A stretch of DNA of 57,162 nt from Anaerolineaceae bacterium (lineage in GTDB: Bacteria > Chloroflexota > Anaerolineae > Anaerolineales > Anaerolineaceae), in the NCBI GenBank assembly GCA_028714615.1, contig JAQTMA010000006.1:1-57162 (forward strand), written 5' to 3'. The notes under the pieces were generated by a model. That model saw nothing but the letters and a program-made list of their open reading frames with translations, was not told the origin of the DNA and made no database searches. Position numbers and translations under genes: made by a program. The number at the start of each line of letters is the position of its first letter. The first letter of the stretch is position 1. Shown one piece after another: positions 18,477-28,264 of this stretch.

Positions 18477-20500
18477 TGAAAAAGAAAAAGCTGACCGTTT
18501 TTATAGTATTGCTTCCTTTGATCGCATTGATATTTCTATTCTCTTATATCAATGTGAGCGCAGAGTCTCCTTACACGACCTGGACTTTAGGGCCGGGGGG
18601 ATATTTATCCATGACCCAGGATGCCTACAGTCCCTCTGCGGAGATCGAGTTACCCATCTCAGCCGCAGAAGATATGTATGTCACACCGGATGGTACTTTC
18701 TATATTGCCGACACCGGCAACGGCCAGATCGTGAAGTTGAAAGACTTCAAGGTAATCGCATCTTATGGCAAAGGCATCTTACAAGGCCCGACAGGTGTGT
18801 TCGTTGATGACAAGGGCGCCATGTATATTGCGGATGCGAAAAGCAACACCGTCGTTATTTTGGATCAAGCTGGCAATCTGGTGAAACAATTTGGCCGGCC
18901 AGTCGAACCTTTGTTTGGCAAAAACAAGGAATTTCTGCCCCGGAAAATTGCTGTTGACGCTCGGAAAAATATTTACGTAGTCAGCGAAGGCTCGGTCAAT
19001 GGTATCGTTCAACTGAACACGAATGGCAACTTCATCGGTTATTTCGGGGCTAATTCCTCGACCGTCTCCTTAAAAATGATTCTGCAAAGGATGTTTTTAA
19101 CAAAAGAGCAATTGAGTCAATTTGTTAAAAATGAGGCGGCTTCGCCTTCGAATATCGCCATCGATCAAGACGGCCTGGTATACACGATCACCGCTGGTAC
19201 ATCCAGAGACCGGAGCATCCGGAAATTTACGATTGCCGGTAAAAATATCTTTCCGAATACGGTTGGCTCAAATACATTCCGGGCCATCAATGTAAGCGAT
19301 AACGGTTTGATATTGGCGGTTGACGCAAACGGACGCATCTATGAATACGACCTTAACGGTACGCTGCTGTTTTCTTTCGGCGCCCAAGACAAAGGCGATC
19401 AGCGTTTGGGCACCTTGCGTAATCCAACCTCCATCGAACGTTACCAGGATTTCATCTATGTGCTGGATAAGGACAAGAACGCAATCGTCTCCTATCAAAC
19501 CACGGCCTTTGCAAAGAAAGTCCACGATGGTGTCGGTTTATACATGGGAGGATTTTATACGGAAGCCAAGCCGTACTTCGAAGAGGTATTAAACTACAAT
19601 GGTTCCTTTATTATGTCTTATCAAGCCATTGCAGACGCTTATTTCAAAGAACAAGATTACACCAAAGCATTAACCGCCTATAAATACGCCGAGGATCAAA
19701 GCGGATATTCGCAAGCGTTCTGGGAACTACGCAATAAAGCGTTACAGCAATACTTGACCCCCACTTTCTTAGGGATTTTCGGATTGCTCCTGGTACAAGG
19801 TGGAGTCTCGCGGCTGGATAAACGCTACAAATGGTTTGATCCGATCAAAAAATGGTTTACTGGTTTGCAGCGCATCAAACTGATCGATGACTTTGTTTTC
19901 ATGTTCAGGTTTATTAAACAACCGGCAGATAGTTTTTATTACATCAAGGTAAAAGAGAGGGGTAGCTTACTTTTTGCCGGGTTGCTCTATGCATGGGTTG
20001 TGGTCGTCAGGGTATTAACCCTGTATGTGACCGGTTATACCTTTAATCCGAATACCACCCTGGCGTATATCCGGCCGGAATACACGATCGTGATCACGCT
20101 ATTAGCATTTGTGATATGGAATGCCGCTAATTATCTAATCTCGACCATTACGGATGGCGAAGGCCGCGTCCGTGATGTAATCATCGGCAGTGCTTATAGT
20201 TTGTTCCCGTACGCATTGTTTGCCTTACCGATTGCCTTGATCTCAAACGTGCTTACCCTCAATGAGGTCTTCTTATATTCATTCTCCTTGAATATTATGT
20301 GGTTCTGGGTTGGGATCATGCTGTTTTTTATGGTAATGGAAATTCACAACTACTCGTTTTCCGAGACGGTAAGGAATGTTCTGCTAACAATATTCACGAT
20401 GGCCATGTTCCTTTTAACAGGGTACATCCTCTACATCCTCTTCACCCAGTTATTCGACTTTGTTTCCGCAGTAATTCAGGAGGTAGGGTTACGTGGCTAA
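18476..20500 (+). CDS. NHL beta-propeller / TPR / Yip1 membrane protein
   Basis: A 674-residue composite protein. A membrane anchor or signal segment (about 5-28) precedes NHL-type repeats (about 60-350; phrases such as [37 protein letters not shown] recur). A TPR-like region follows (about 355-420, [32 protein letters not shown]). Then comes one membrane helix (about 428-445) and a Yip1-type domain with about five membrane helices (about 495-670). The extracellular propeller tied to a membrane bundle suggests a scaffold or sensor for the adjacent importer. The function is unknown. It is coupled to both neighbours by overlaps. Confidence 0.8.
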   Translation: MKKKKLTVFIVLLPLIALIFLFSYINVSAESPYTTWTLGPGGYLSMTQDAYSPSAEIELPISAAEDMYVTPDGTFYIADTGNGQIVKLKDFKVIASYGKGILQGPTGVFVDDKGAMYIADAKSNTVVILDQAGNLVKQFGRPVEPLFGKNKEFLPRKIAVDARKNIYVVSEGSVNGIVQLNTNGNFIGYFGANSSTVSLKMILQRMFLTKEQLSQFVKNEAASPSNIAIDQDGLVYTITAGTSRDRSIRKFTIAGKNIFPNTVGSNTFRAINVSDNGLILAVDANGRIYEYDLNGTLLFSFGAQDKGDQRLGTLRNPTSIERYQDFIYVLDKDKNAIVSYQTTAFAKKVHDGVGLYMGGFYTEAKPYFEEVLNYNGSFIMSYQAIADAYFKEQDYTKALTAYKYAEDQSGYSQAFWELRNKALQQYLTPTFLGIFGLLLVQGGVSRLDKRYKWFDPIKKWFTGLQRIKLIDDFVFMFRFIKQPADSFYYIKVKERGSLLFAGLLYAWVVVVRVLTLYVTGYTFNPNTTLAYIRPEYTIVITLLAFVIWNAANYLISTITDGEGRVRDVIIGSAYSLFPYALFALPIALISNVLTLNEVFLYSFSLNIMWFWVGIMLFFMVMEIHNYSFSETVRNVLLTIFTMAMFLLTGYILYILFTQLFDFVSAVIQEVGLRG

Positions 20501-22715
20501 AAAACAGCGTGTTTTCCAGGTCCTTCTGATTGTCTGTTTGTTATTCGGATTGAATGCTGGATCGACCTCTGCCATGACGGTAAAGCCCGATATTAATGCC
20601 AATGCGCGTACCCAGATCGAACCCATAAAACCGAACGGGCAAACCTATCCCGGCATCCCAGATTCTTACAGCCTGGCGGCAGAAAATGAGGTGTTCCAGT
20701 TATATGCAGATAACACCACGCTGGCATTTAAAGTCGTGGATAAGCGCAGTGGGTATATCTGGAACTCCAACCTGGATGTAGTCAATGCGGAGGATCAGCT
20801 CAATAAGACCTGGAAAGCATTTGCCACCAGCGGGATCAGCATCGATTATCTGGACCAAAAAGCAGCCAGCAAACGCGCCTCCATTACCAATGCAAAACAC
20901 ACATTGGATGTAAAACCAATCGAACAGGGATTCCAGGCATCGGTAACCTTCACCGATGTTTCAATCACGATTGGTATTACCGTCAAATTAGAGCAAGCCG
21001 GCGTCAGTATTGAAGTGCCACACGAGTCAATCAAAGAAGTAGACCCCAAATATAAGCTCGGTGTGCTATATGTCTATCCTTTTTTGGGGGCTACGAAGGA
21101 AGATAGTATTCCTGGATACATGTTCATCCCCGATGGGTCCGGAACTTTAATTCGCTTCAGTTCGACCACAAAAGCAAAAAACATGTTCTATGGCAGGTAT
21201 TATGGGGCCGATTTAGGCATGATTTCCAACCTGGCCTATGATTGGATGACTACCCGGCCTTACAACCTTTCAATCCCTGTTTTTGGCATGGTTCACGGAG
21301 AAAAGCAGAATGCATTTGTTTCGATTGTCGAAACGGGTGCATCGTATGGAGAACTCCAGGTCCACCCGGCAGGCGTCATCACCAAATTCAACTTCCTGTA
21401 CGATGCGTTTGTGTATAACGAAAGTTACTACCAATCTACCAATCGCTCCGGAGACGGCGTTACCACGATACAACGCAAAACGAACACATTTGACGTTAAG
21501 ATGCATTATCGATTCTTGACAAAAGACGATAGTGATTACGTTGGGATGGCGAAAAGCTACCAACAGTACCTAGTTGAAAAAGGTGTCTTAAAAAAGGTTC
21601 CCGATGCGAATGCCAACATCGGGATACGGCTCGAATTTTTGGGCGGCGAGAAGGAAAGGATCTTGTTCTGGGACCGCTCGATTGTGATGACGACGGTAAG
21701 CCAGATCAGCGATATCCTCAATGAATTGGGTATCAAGAACCCGGACGTCATCTACTATGGTTGGCAGCCGCTCGGGGCTTCAAGCATGCCTCCCCGATCC
21801 TTGAAGCTGGAAAGCAGCCTGGGCAATCTGAATCAGTTGCGTTCACTCGCCGAGAAAATCAATGCTGATGGTGGGAATTTCTACCTATATCTCAACCCAC
21901 AGGCGGCATTATTGGGTGAATCGGGTTACTCTCCCCGTAACGATTTGGCCATGTCGATTACCAATGTCAACCTGGAGGGTTACTACCGCAATATGTTGAA
22001 TTACTATCTCAACATGGAAGTAATGAGCAACCACTATTCAGCGCTTTCCAACGATATATTTTCGAAAACGAAGGCGGGGCTGGCATTGGATGGGGTTGGT
22101 TCAATACTCTATAGTGATTTCAAGAACAATCATTTTTTGAATAGAGAAGATGCAATCAAGATGTACCAACAATTGATTGCAAAGAATACAGGCGGAACAG
22201 CCTTCTATCTGCCGAATGATTATATGTTCGGGTACATGAAAGCCTACTATGATATCCCCATATCCGACAGCGGTTACATCTATACCAGTGATGTGGTTCC
22301 GTTTTTACAGATTGTCCTCGCCGGGTATGTTCCGTATTATGGACCAGCCTTGAATTTCACCTCAAATTTGCAGGAAGACCTGTTGAGGCAGGTCGATTTT
22401 GGCGTTTATCCATCCTATTTTCTCAGCAATGACGTAACAGCCAAGATCCTCAATACCAACTCAAGCTGGATTTATTCCTCATCGTATGGCCAATGGGGGC
22501 AAGAAATTAAACGCACTTACCAATGGCTGAACAATCTGCTGGGGCCGGTAAAAGGGCAGGAAATCGTCACCCGGCAAGTTCTTGCGGACGGCGTTGTGGC
22601 CACAACTTACCGGAATGGAAAACAAATTATTGTCAACTACAACGATCAGCCATTCACAACCGGCGATGTGGTAGTCAAAAGTAAAGATGCGTTGATAAGG
22701 CAGGTGTTACCGTGA
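20493..22715 (+). CDS. DUF5696 secreted protein, candidate glycosidase
   Basis: A 740-residue protein with a signal peptide (about residues 1-28, no lipobox). GTG 20493 follows GGAGGT. An N-terminal beta-sandwich (about 50-370) precedes a TIM-barrel-like region (about 375-600) with strand-like phrases [30 protein letters not shown] and [15 protein letters not shown], and a C-terminal beta domain. The acidic residues at strand ends (DGVG, SDF) resemble retaining alpha-glycosidase clans, but no established activity is known to me. It lies inside the transporter gene set, so it probably acts on the polymer outside the cell or on the binding complex. Confidence 0.72.
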   Translation: MAKKQRVFQVLLIVCLLFGLNAGSTSAMTVKPDINANARTQIEPIKPNGQTYPGIPDSYSLAAENEVFQLYADNTTLAFKVVDKRSGYIWNSNLDVVNAEDQLNKTWKAFATSGISIDYLDQKAASKRASITNAKHTLDVKPIEQGFQASVTFTDVSITIGITVKLEQAGVSIEVPHESIKEVDPKYKLGVLYVYPFLGATKEDSIPGYMFIPDGSGTLIRFSSTTKAKNMFYGRYYGADLGMISNLAYDWMTTRPYNLSIPVFGMVHGEKQNAFVSIVETGASYGELQVHPAGVITKFNFLYDAFVYNESYYQSTNRSGDGVTTIQRKTNTFDVKMHYRFLTKDDSDYVGMAKSYQQYLVEKGVLKKVPDANANIGIRLEFLGGEKERILFWDRSIVMTTVSQISDILNELGIKNPDVIYYGWQPLGASSMPPRSLKLESSLGNLNQLRSLAEKINADGGNFYLYLNPQAALLGESGYSPRNDLAMSITNVNLEGYYRNMLNYYLNMEVMSNHYSALSNDIFSKTKAGLALDGVGSILYSDFKNNHFLNREDAIKMYQQLIAKNTGGTAFYLPNDYMFGYMKAYYDIPISDSGYIYTSDVVPFLQIVLAGYVPYYGPALNFTSNLQEDLLRQVDFGVYPSYFLSNDVTAKILNTNSSWIYSSSYGQWGQEIKRTYQWLNNLLGPVKGQEIVTRQVLADGVVATTYRNGKQIIVNYNDQPFTTGDVVVKSKDALIRQVLP

Positions 22716-23596
22716 ATCTACCCTATATCTTTCGCAACCATGGAATCAGGCTTAGCACAAGAGAAGCCTTGTTCGGCTATGCTTTTGTGGCTCCCTGGAT
22801 TGTTGGCTTTGCAATATTTACGCTTGTTCCTCTGGGACAAACCATTTTCTACAGCCTGAACCAGGTCACCGTTACGGCGACGGGTATTCATCTCAGTTTT
22901 GTTAATTGGGCAAATTATTCGAGAGCCCTGGTTTCGGACCCGACATTCGTGGAGTTGTTAATCGGATATGCAATTGAAACTTTAATATCTGTGCCGATTA
23001 TTTTGATATTTTCAATCATTATCGCGATGTTCTTGAATATGCATTTCAAGTTCAAGGGCATATTTAGAACGATTTTCTTCTTACCGGTCGTAATCACCAG
23101 CGGACCGGTCATTCAGGAACTGGTATCACAGGGCGCCACCGCAGTACCAGGGCTTGGCAATTCGACGGCAGTTACAGAATTCGTTTCCCAACTACCAACC
23201 TACTTGCAAAGCCCGGTAAATTACCTGCTCACATCGTTTATTTTAATTCTTTGGTTTTCCGGGGTACAAATCCTGATTTATCTCTCAAGTTTGCAGAAAA
23301 TCGATAAGAGCGTATACGAGGCGTCAGCCATCGATGGCGCATCTGCGTGGGAATCCTTTTGGAAGATTACGTTACCGTCCTTATCAACGACTACCTTGAT
23401 CGTGGCGGTTTATACCATTATCACCTTGTCTCAATTTTCGGAAAACAAGGTCGTCAAGTACATTTACACACAGACCTACGCGGTAAGTGGTGGGATCGGA
23501 TATTCGAGCGCGATGTCCTTTTTATACTTCTTTGTGCTGATCGTGCTGCTCGCACTTGTCTATTTGCTCTTAACCTCGCGGGCTAAGGATAAATAA
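22712..23596 (+). CDS. Sugar ABC transporter permease, MalF-like (pair 2)
   Basis: A 294-residue permease whose GTG start overlaps the DUF5696 stop (GTGA). The opening phrase FVAPWIVGFAIFTLVPLGQTIFYS is typical of MalF/UgpA-type permeases, and the EAA-loop is EASAIDGASAWESFWKITLPSLS (about residue 205). It is the first of a second permease pair in the operon. Confidence 0.92.
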   Translation: MNLPYIFRNHGIRLSTREALFGYAFVAPWIVGFAIFTLVPLGQTIFYSLNQVTVTATGIHLSFVNWANYSRALVSDPTFVELLIGYAIETLISVPIILIFSIIIAMFLNMHFKFKGIFRTIFFLPVVITSGPVIQELVSQGATAVPGLGNSTAVTEFVSQLPTYLQSPVNYLLTSFILILWFSGVQILIYLSSLQKIDKSVYEASAIDGASAWESFWKITLPSLSTTTLIVAVYTIITLSQFSENKVVKYIYTQTYAVSGGIGYSSAMSFLYFFVLIVLLALVYLLLTSRAKDK

Positions 23597-23611
23597 AAGG
23601 CAGAGTTCCCG

Positions 23612-24628
23612 ATGAAAAACATTAATTCTGAAAAACTGAAGAATTACCCGTTTGGAAATTTAGCCGATAACCTAATCGTGTCGGCTGTCTCGTTGTATTT
23701 TAAGAGTTTTACGAAAGAAAGATTAAAAAACCTTCTATTGGGCAGCCGCACCAGTTATGGATTGATTTTCACGGTAATTCTATATGTGTTGTTAATCGCA
23801 ATTGGCTTTGTTTATTTGTACCCGTTGCTATTCATGTTTGTTACCAGTATGAAAAGCCCGGCTGATTTATTAAATCCGATGATCCAGTGGGTTCCAACTG
23901 AATTCTATTCAGGCAACTATCTCAAGGCGTTCAACGTATTAAATTATCCACGGACGCTGATGGCATCCGCTGTGGTCAGTATTGTCCCCTCACTGATTCA
24001 AGCAGTTGTGTGTTCCCTGGTTGGTTATGGATTGGCGCGCTACCGGTTTTTTGGGAAAAATCTCCTGTTTGCCCTCATTCTCGCTACGTTTATCATCCCT
24101 GCCCAAACCACGGTGATCCCCCAGATGCTGGCGTACAAAAGCCTTGGTTTACTTGGCAATGTATTGTCCCTGATTCTTCCGGCTTTGCTCGGACAAGGGT
24201 TTAAGAGCGCCATTTTCATCCTGATTTTTTACCAGACGTTTCTCTCATTACCGAAAGCATTGGAGGAAGCTGCCCGCTTAGATGGCGCTTCTGATCTAAA
24301 GATGTACCTCCAAATCGCTCTCCCGTCGGCAATCCCCGCCTTTATTATTTCGATCATTTTCTCGATCGTATGGTACTGGAATGAAACGTACCTGACCGTG
24401 ATCTTTCTTGAGGGTGGCATTCAAACCCTGCCAATGCAACTGGCCAAGTTCGTCCAGGCCTACGAGAATTTGTATCCGGCAGGGACGGTGAATGTTTTTG
24501 ATCGTTTAAATGAGGCGGTAAAACTAAGCGGCACATTCTTAAACATCCTGCCATTGTTATTGATGTATTTTGTCCTGCAAAAGTGGTTTGTTGAATCCGT
24601 AGAAAGAACCGGAATTACAGGTGAATAA
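23612..24628 (+). CDS. Sugar ABC transporter permease, MalG-like (pair 2)
   Basis: A 338-residue permease with an N-terminal cytosolic extension of about 45 residues before the first membrane segment. The EAA-loop is EEAARLDGASDLKMYLQIALPSAIPA (about residue 216). Its end overlaps the next gene's GTG start by 8 bp. It pairs with the gene at 22712. Confidence 0.92.
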   Translation: MKNINSEKLKNYPFGNLADNLIVSAVSLYFKSFTKERLKNLLLGSRTSYGLIFTVILYVLLIAIGFVYLYPLLFMFVTSMKSPADLLNPMIQWVPTEFYSGNYLKAFNVLNYPRTLMASAVVSIVPSLIQAVVCSLVGYGLARYRFFGKNLLFALILATFIIPAQTTVIPQMLAYKSLGLLGNVLSLILPALLGQGFKSAIFILIFYQTFLSLPKALEEAARLDGASDLKMYLQIALPSAIPAFIISIIFSIVWYWNETYLTVIFLEGGIQTLPMQLAKFVQAYENLYPAGTVNVFDRLNEAVKLSGTFLNILPLLLMYFVLQKWFVESVERTGITGE

Positions 24629-26018
24629 ACTCTTTGCTTGGATCGCGGTCCTTTCCCTCATCATCACCGGATGTTCTGCTCCCAAACATCAACCTGTAGG
24701 TACGGTTGGCGGCGCTACAGGGACGAAACAGCCGGTTGAGACAGCAATTGCCAGCCCTACGGGGACGGCTGGTGCGACGCCATCTGCCACTGAGGTTGTC
24801 CAAAACACACAAGCTGCCGTTAGCATCGCTGACGTTATTGAATATGAGATGAGGGGTTCTTTCGAGTTTTTCTGGCAGCAAGCCAACAAAGAAGCCAACA
24901 GCCCTGGATTCGGCTTGATCCGCGACCGCTATCCCGGATCGGAAGGAATTGCCAGTATTGCCTCAACCGGGTTTGGCCTGACAGCTTACCTGATCGGCAT
25001 TGAAAAGGGATATATCTCTCGACAAGCAGGCTATGAAAGGGTAAACAAGACCCTGGATACCTTGATTGCGATGGATCGAGTGGAGGGATTCTTTTATCAT
25101 TTTGTGGAGATGAATACCGGAAAAAGAGCCTGGAGTAGTGAAATTTCCAGTATCGACACCTCCATCCTCATGATGGGAGTTCTTTCAGCGGGGGAGTATT
25201 TTGGCGGCGAGATCGGCACTAAGGCAAAAAAGCTTTATGATGGAGTCAATTGGCCCTGGTTTATCGACGGATCGAAACACATGTTTTACATGGCCTACCG
25301 GCCGGAGAAAGGTTTTGAAGGCCACTGGGACTTCTACGCAGAACAGTTGATGCTATATGTCCTTTCTGCCGGTTCGGACACCCATCCGGTTGATGATAGC
25401 ACTTATTACGGGTTTACCAGACATTATGCCAAATACGGCGATGGGAAACCTTTCATCCACTCGTGGTTTGGATCAATTTTTACCTATCAATTCAGTCAAG
25501 CCTGGATCGATTTCCGGGATTACTCTGACAAAGAGAAGGTTAATTGGTTCGATAATTCAGTGGAAGCTTCTTTAGCGCAGGTCAATTTTGCCATCACAAT
25601 GGCATCGAAATACAAAACCCTGGGCCCTAACGCATGGGGTCTTTCTGCTTGCGATGGCCCTGACGGATACAACGGGACATATGGTGCGCCGCCTTCTGGA
25701 TATGATGACAAATCGCATTTTATCGACGACACTGTTCCCCCATCGGGAGCGATCGGTTCGATACTTTTCGTCCCTCAAGCGGCGCAACGCGCCATGTTGC
25801 GGTATTATTCGCTGGAGAAGTTAAAAGGCCAGTATGGGTTTATGGATGCGTTTAACCTCAGTAAAGGGTGGTACGCAACCGATGTGATCGGGATCGATAA
25901 AGGGATCACATTGCTGATGCTGGCAAATTATCAGAGTGATATCGTTTATAAAACGATGATGAAAAATGGACACATCTTAAAGGGGTTAAATCGTTTGCAA
26001 ATCACGAAAAACGAGTAG
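24621..26018 (+). CDS. GH144-family lipoprotein (endo-beta-1,2-glucanase type)
   Basis: A 465-residue lipoprotein: signal peptide with lipobox IITGC (Cys about residue 18), a Thr/Ala linker to about residue 70, then a glycoamylase-like (alpha/alpha)6 domain. Family phrases include SFEFFWQQAN, SIASTGFGLTAY, SSIDTSILMMG, NAWGLSACDGPDGY and GIDKGITLLMLANY. GH144 founders are endo-beta-1,2-glucanases, with related sophorose-releasing enzymes. As an outer surface enzyme it would cut beta-1,2-glucan before import. Specificity is inferred from family; close relatives can be exo-acting. Confidence 0.85.
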   Translation: MNKLFAWIAVLSLIITGCSAPKHQPVGTVGGATGTKQPVETAIASPTGTAGATPSATEVVQNTQAAVSIADVIEYEMRGSFEFFWQQANKEANSPGFGLIRDRYPGSEGIASIASTGFGLTAYLIGIEKGYISRQAGYERVNKTLDTLIAMDRVEGFFYHFVEMNTGKRAWSSEISSIDTSILMMGVLSAGEYFGGEIGTKAKKLYDGVNWPWFIDGSKHMFYMAYRPEKGFEGHWDFYAEQLMLYVLSAGSDTHPVDDSTYYGFTRHYAKYGDGKPFIHSWFGSIFTYQFSQAWIDFRDYSDKEKVNWFDNSVEASLAQVNFAITMASKYKTLGPNAWGLSACDGPDGYNGTYGAPPSGYDDKSHFIDDTVPPSGAIGSILFVPQAAQRAMLRYYSLEKLKGQYGFMDAFNLSKGWYATDVIGIDKGITLLMLANYQSDIVYKTMMKNGHILKGLNRLQITKNE

Positions 26019-26027
26019 GAAGGTTTC

Positions 26028-27026
26028 ATGGTCACCATCAAAGATGTAGCCAAACACGCCAGGGTTAGCATAACATCGGCGTCCTATGCATTAAATGGCA
26101 CCGGTACGATCAGCGAAGCTACTCGCGTGCGGGTGCTAGCCTCGGCGGAGGAACTCAATTACCACCCTAATGCGTTTGCCAGGCATCTGATCAATCGCAA
26201 GACGCATACGATCGGCGTCTTTATTACCCGATTTGGGGGATCATTTTATGAAGAAATTCTCGAGGGCATTCACGATACCGTATTAAAAACGGATTACGAG
26301 TTACTGGTATGCCCTGAAAGCCGGTCGGTTCGAAAGATTCTGACTCAGCGACAGGTTGATGGCGCGATTGTGTTTGATTCGAGTATAAAAAGCGATCTGC
26401 TCGTCAAGCTTGCCTCGAAGGATTTCCCCATCGTCGTCTTGGATCGTTATCTGGATGTTGACTATCTGCTTCCTCTTTTGATTGATAACCAGCAAGGCAC
26501 CAAAGAGGCGTTCTATCATTTATATAACCAAGGCGCCCGGAATATCTTCTTTGTCTCCGGAGCTTTGGATTCATTTGATAACTCGGAGAGAATGAAGACG
26601 TTTTTGGCTGAAGCTGAAAAAAACCACGTCACGATCGAATGTTATTATGGTAATTTTACCGAGGCGTCCGGTTATGGGGTTGCGAAGGGAATCTTGCAGG
26701 CTAATAAGGTACCGGACGCAGTTTTTTGCGCCAACGATCAGATGGCTATCGGGTTTATTCAAGCCATGAAGGGATTTCATCTCAAGGCGCCTGATGACAT
26801 TGCAATCGTTGGTTTTGACGATATCCAAATTGCGAAATATATGCAGCCGAGTTTGTCAACCATCGGAGCATCCCGATTTTTATGGGGGTCGTTAGCGGCG
26901 ACGCAATTAATCGATCTTCTCGAAGATGGAAAGCCATTCCAGCCCTACAACATCCCAACCAGGTTTATCCAACGGGAATCGTCCATGATGAAATGCCACA
27001 ACACACTTTCACCGGAATATTCATGA
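26028..27026 (+). CDS. LacI-family transcriptional repressor
   Basis: A 332-residue LacI/GalR protein. The N-terminal helix-turn-helix TIKDVAKHARVSITSASYALNG is followed by the hinge helix (PNAFARHL) and a periplasmic-binding-like domain with FCANDQMAIGF and IVGFDDIQIAKYMQP. An inducer sugar is expected. It probably binds TGAAACGTTTCA at 9565-9576 and controls the operon it belongs to. AGGAAGG stands before the ATG. It lies between the two GH144 genes. Confidence 0.93.
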   Translation: MVTIKDVAKHARVSITSASYALNGTGTISEATRVRVLASAEELNYHPNAFARHLINRKTHTIGVFITRFGGSFYEEILEGIHDTVLKTDYELLVCPESRSVRKILTQRQVDGAIVFDSSIKSDLLVKLASKDFPIVVLDRYLDVDYLLPLLIDNQQGTKEAFYHLYNQGARNIFFVSGALDSFDNSERMKTFLAEAEKNHVTIECYYGNFTEASGYGVAKGILQANKVPDAVFCANDQMAIGFIQAMKGFHLKAPDDIAIVGFDDIQIAKYMQPSLSTIGASRFLWGSLAATQLIDLLEDGKPFQPYNIPTRFIQRESSMMKCHNTLSPEYS

Positions 27027-27027
27027 G

Positions 27028-28263
27028 ATGGATATTGCCAACATTTTGCAATATGAGCTTAAAGGCTCGTTTGATTTTTTCCAGGAATTCACGAATTTAA
27101 ATCCACAGAGCCAGGGGTTTGGGCTTACGGCTGATTCAACCAAGAATCCGCGAGTCGCCTCAATTGCCTCCGTGGGATTTGCCCTTTCCGCCTGGGTGAT
27201 TGCCCATGCGCGGGGATATCTACACGATCAACGGGCGCTCGACATTACCAAAAAGACCCTCCACACGCTTTGTTTTCATGCCGAGCATTATCGCGGTTTT
27301 TTTGCTCATTACTTGCAAATGGAGAGTGGTGCAAGATACAGTAAATGCGAGTATTCAACTATTGATACATCGCTTTGCCTCAATGGCGTCATTACGGCTG
27401 CAGCGTACTATCGGGACGACGAAGTCGCGCAAATGGCGCAACAATTGCTGGAACGGGTGGACTGGAATTTCATCATCTTCGAAAAAGACGGCAAGACCCT
27501 GTTTCGGATGGCCTATAACCCCGATAAAGATGGCGATTATGTACAGGAAAGGCCTGGTTTTATTCACCGGTGGGATATGGCTGCGGAACAGAAGATGATG
27601 TATCTACAAGCAGCTCCCCGAATCGAGCCTTGCCTGGCGCAAAAGCTGTATCATGGTTTCTCTCGTGATATCGGATTCTTTGATGGTCAAAAAATCATCA
27701 TCAATCCGGGTGGGACTTTATTCGCTTATCAATTCAGCGAAGCGTGGCTAGATACCCGTAAATATCTGGATCCAGACGGAATTGATTGGTTCAATAATAC
27801 CCGCCTGGCTGCAATGGCCAATCGCAGTTTTTGCATCGAACAATCGAAGGATTTCAAAACTTATCACGCCAACAGTTGGGGACTCAGCGCTGGAGACGGC
27901 CCAAATGGATACCAGGTGGATGGCAGTCCACCGAGTTTGGTGTCGCCCAGGCATAACGGCACCGTATCGATCTATAGCGCATTGTCCGCATTGCCCTTTC
28001 TGCCCGAGGAGACGGCAGAGGTGATCGACTACCTCTACCACCGGCAGCCCCGAACATGGGGACCTTATGGCTTCTACGATTCGTATAACCTGGATGTGTC
28101 TCCGCAGTGGTACAGTAACTCGATCTACGGAATCGATAAAGGCTGTTCGATGATCATGATCGAGAACCACCTGAGTAACCTGATTTGGGATACCTATACG
28201 AAAAGCCCCTACATTCAAAAATCGTTGGCGATCTTGGGTTTTTCGAAGCGTGCAGGAGAATAA
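27028..28263 (+). CDS. GH144-family protein, cytosolic
   Basis: A 411-residue protein that starts directly at the catalytic domain (MDIANILQYELKGSFDFFQE) and has no signal peptide. It shares the phrases SIASVGFALSAW, YSTIDTSLCLNGV, NSWGLSAGDGPNGY and YGIDKGCSMIMIEN with the lipoprotein at 24621, so it is a paralogue with an inner role, perhaps trimming imported sophoro-oligosaccharides to sophorose. Its ATG follows the repressor stop after one base. The exact linkage is inferred. Confidence 0.84.
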   Translation: MDIANILQYELKGSFDFFQEFTNLNPQSQGFGLTADSTKNPRVASIASVGFALSAWVIAHARGYLHDQRALDITKKTLHTLCFHAEHYRGFFAHYLQMESGARYSKCEYSTIDTSLCLNGVITAAAYYRDDEVAQMAQQLLERVDWNFIIFEKDGKTLFRMAYNPDKDGDYVQERPGFIHRWDMAAEQKMMYLQAAPRIEPCLAQKLYHGFSRDIGFFDGQKIIINPGGTLFAYQFSEAWLDTRKYLDPDGIDWFNNTRLAAMANRSFCIEQSKDFKTYHANSWGLSAGDGPNGYQVDGSPPSLVSPRHNGTVSIYSALSALPFLPEETAEVIDYLYHRQPRTWGPYGFYDSYNLDVSPQWYSNSIYGIDKGCSMIMIENHLSNLIWDTYTKSPYIQKSLAILGFSKRAGE

Positions 28264-28264
28264 A

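Noticed and set aside
28250..28264. GTG 28250 as start of the GH35 gene
   Set aside because: ATG 28265 has AGGAG at the right distance and avoids a 14-base overlap.
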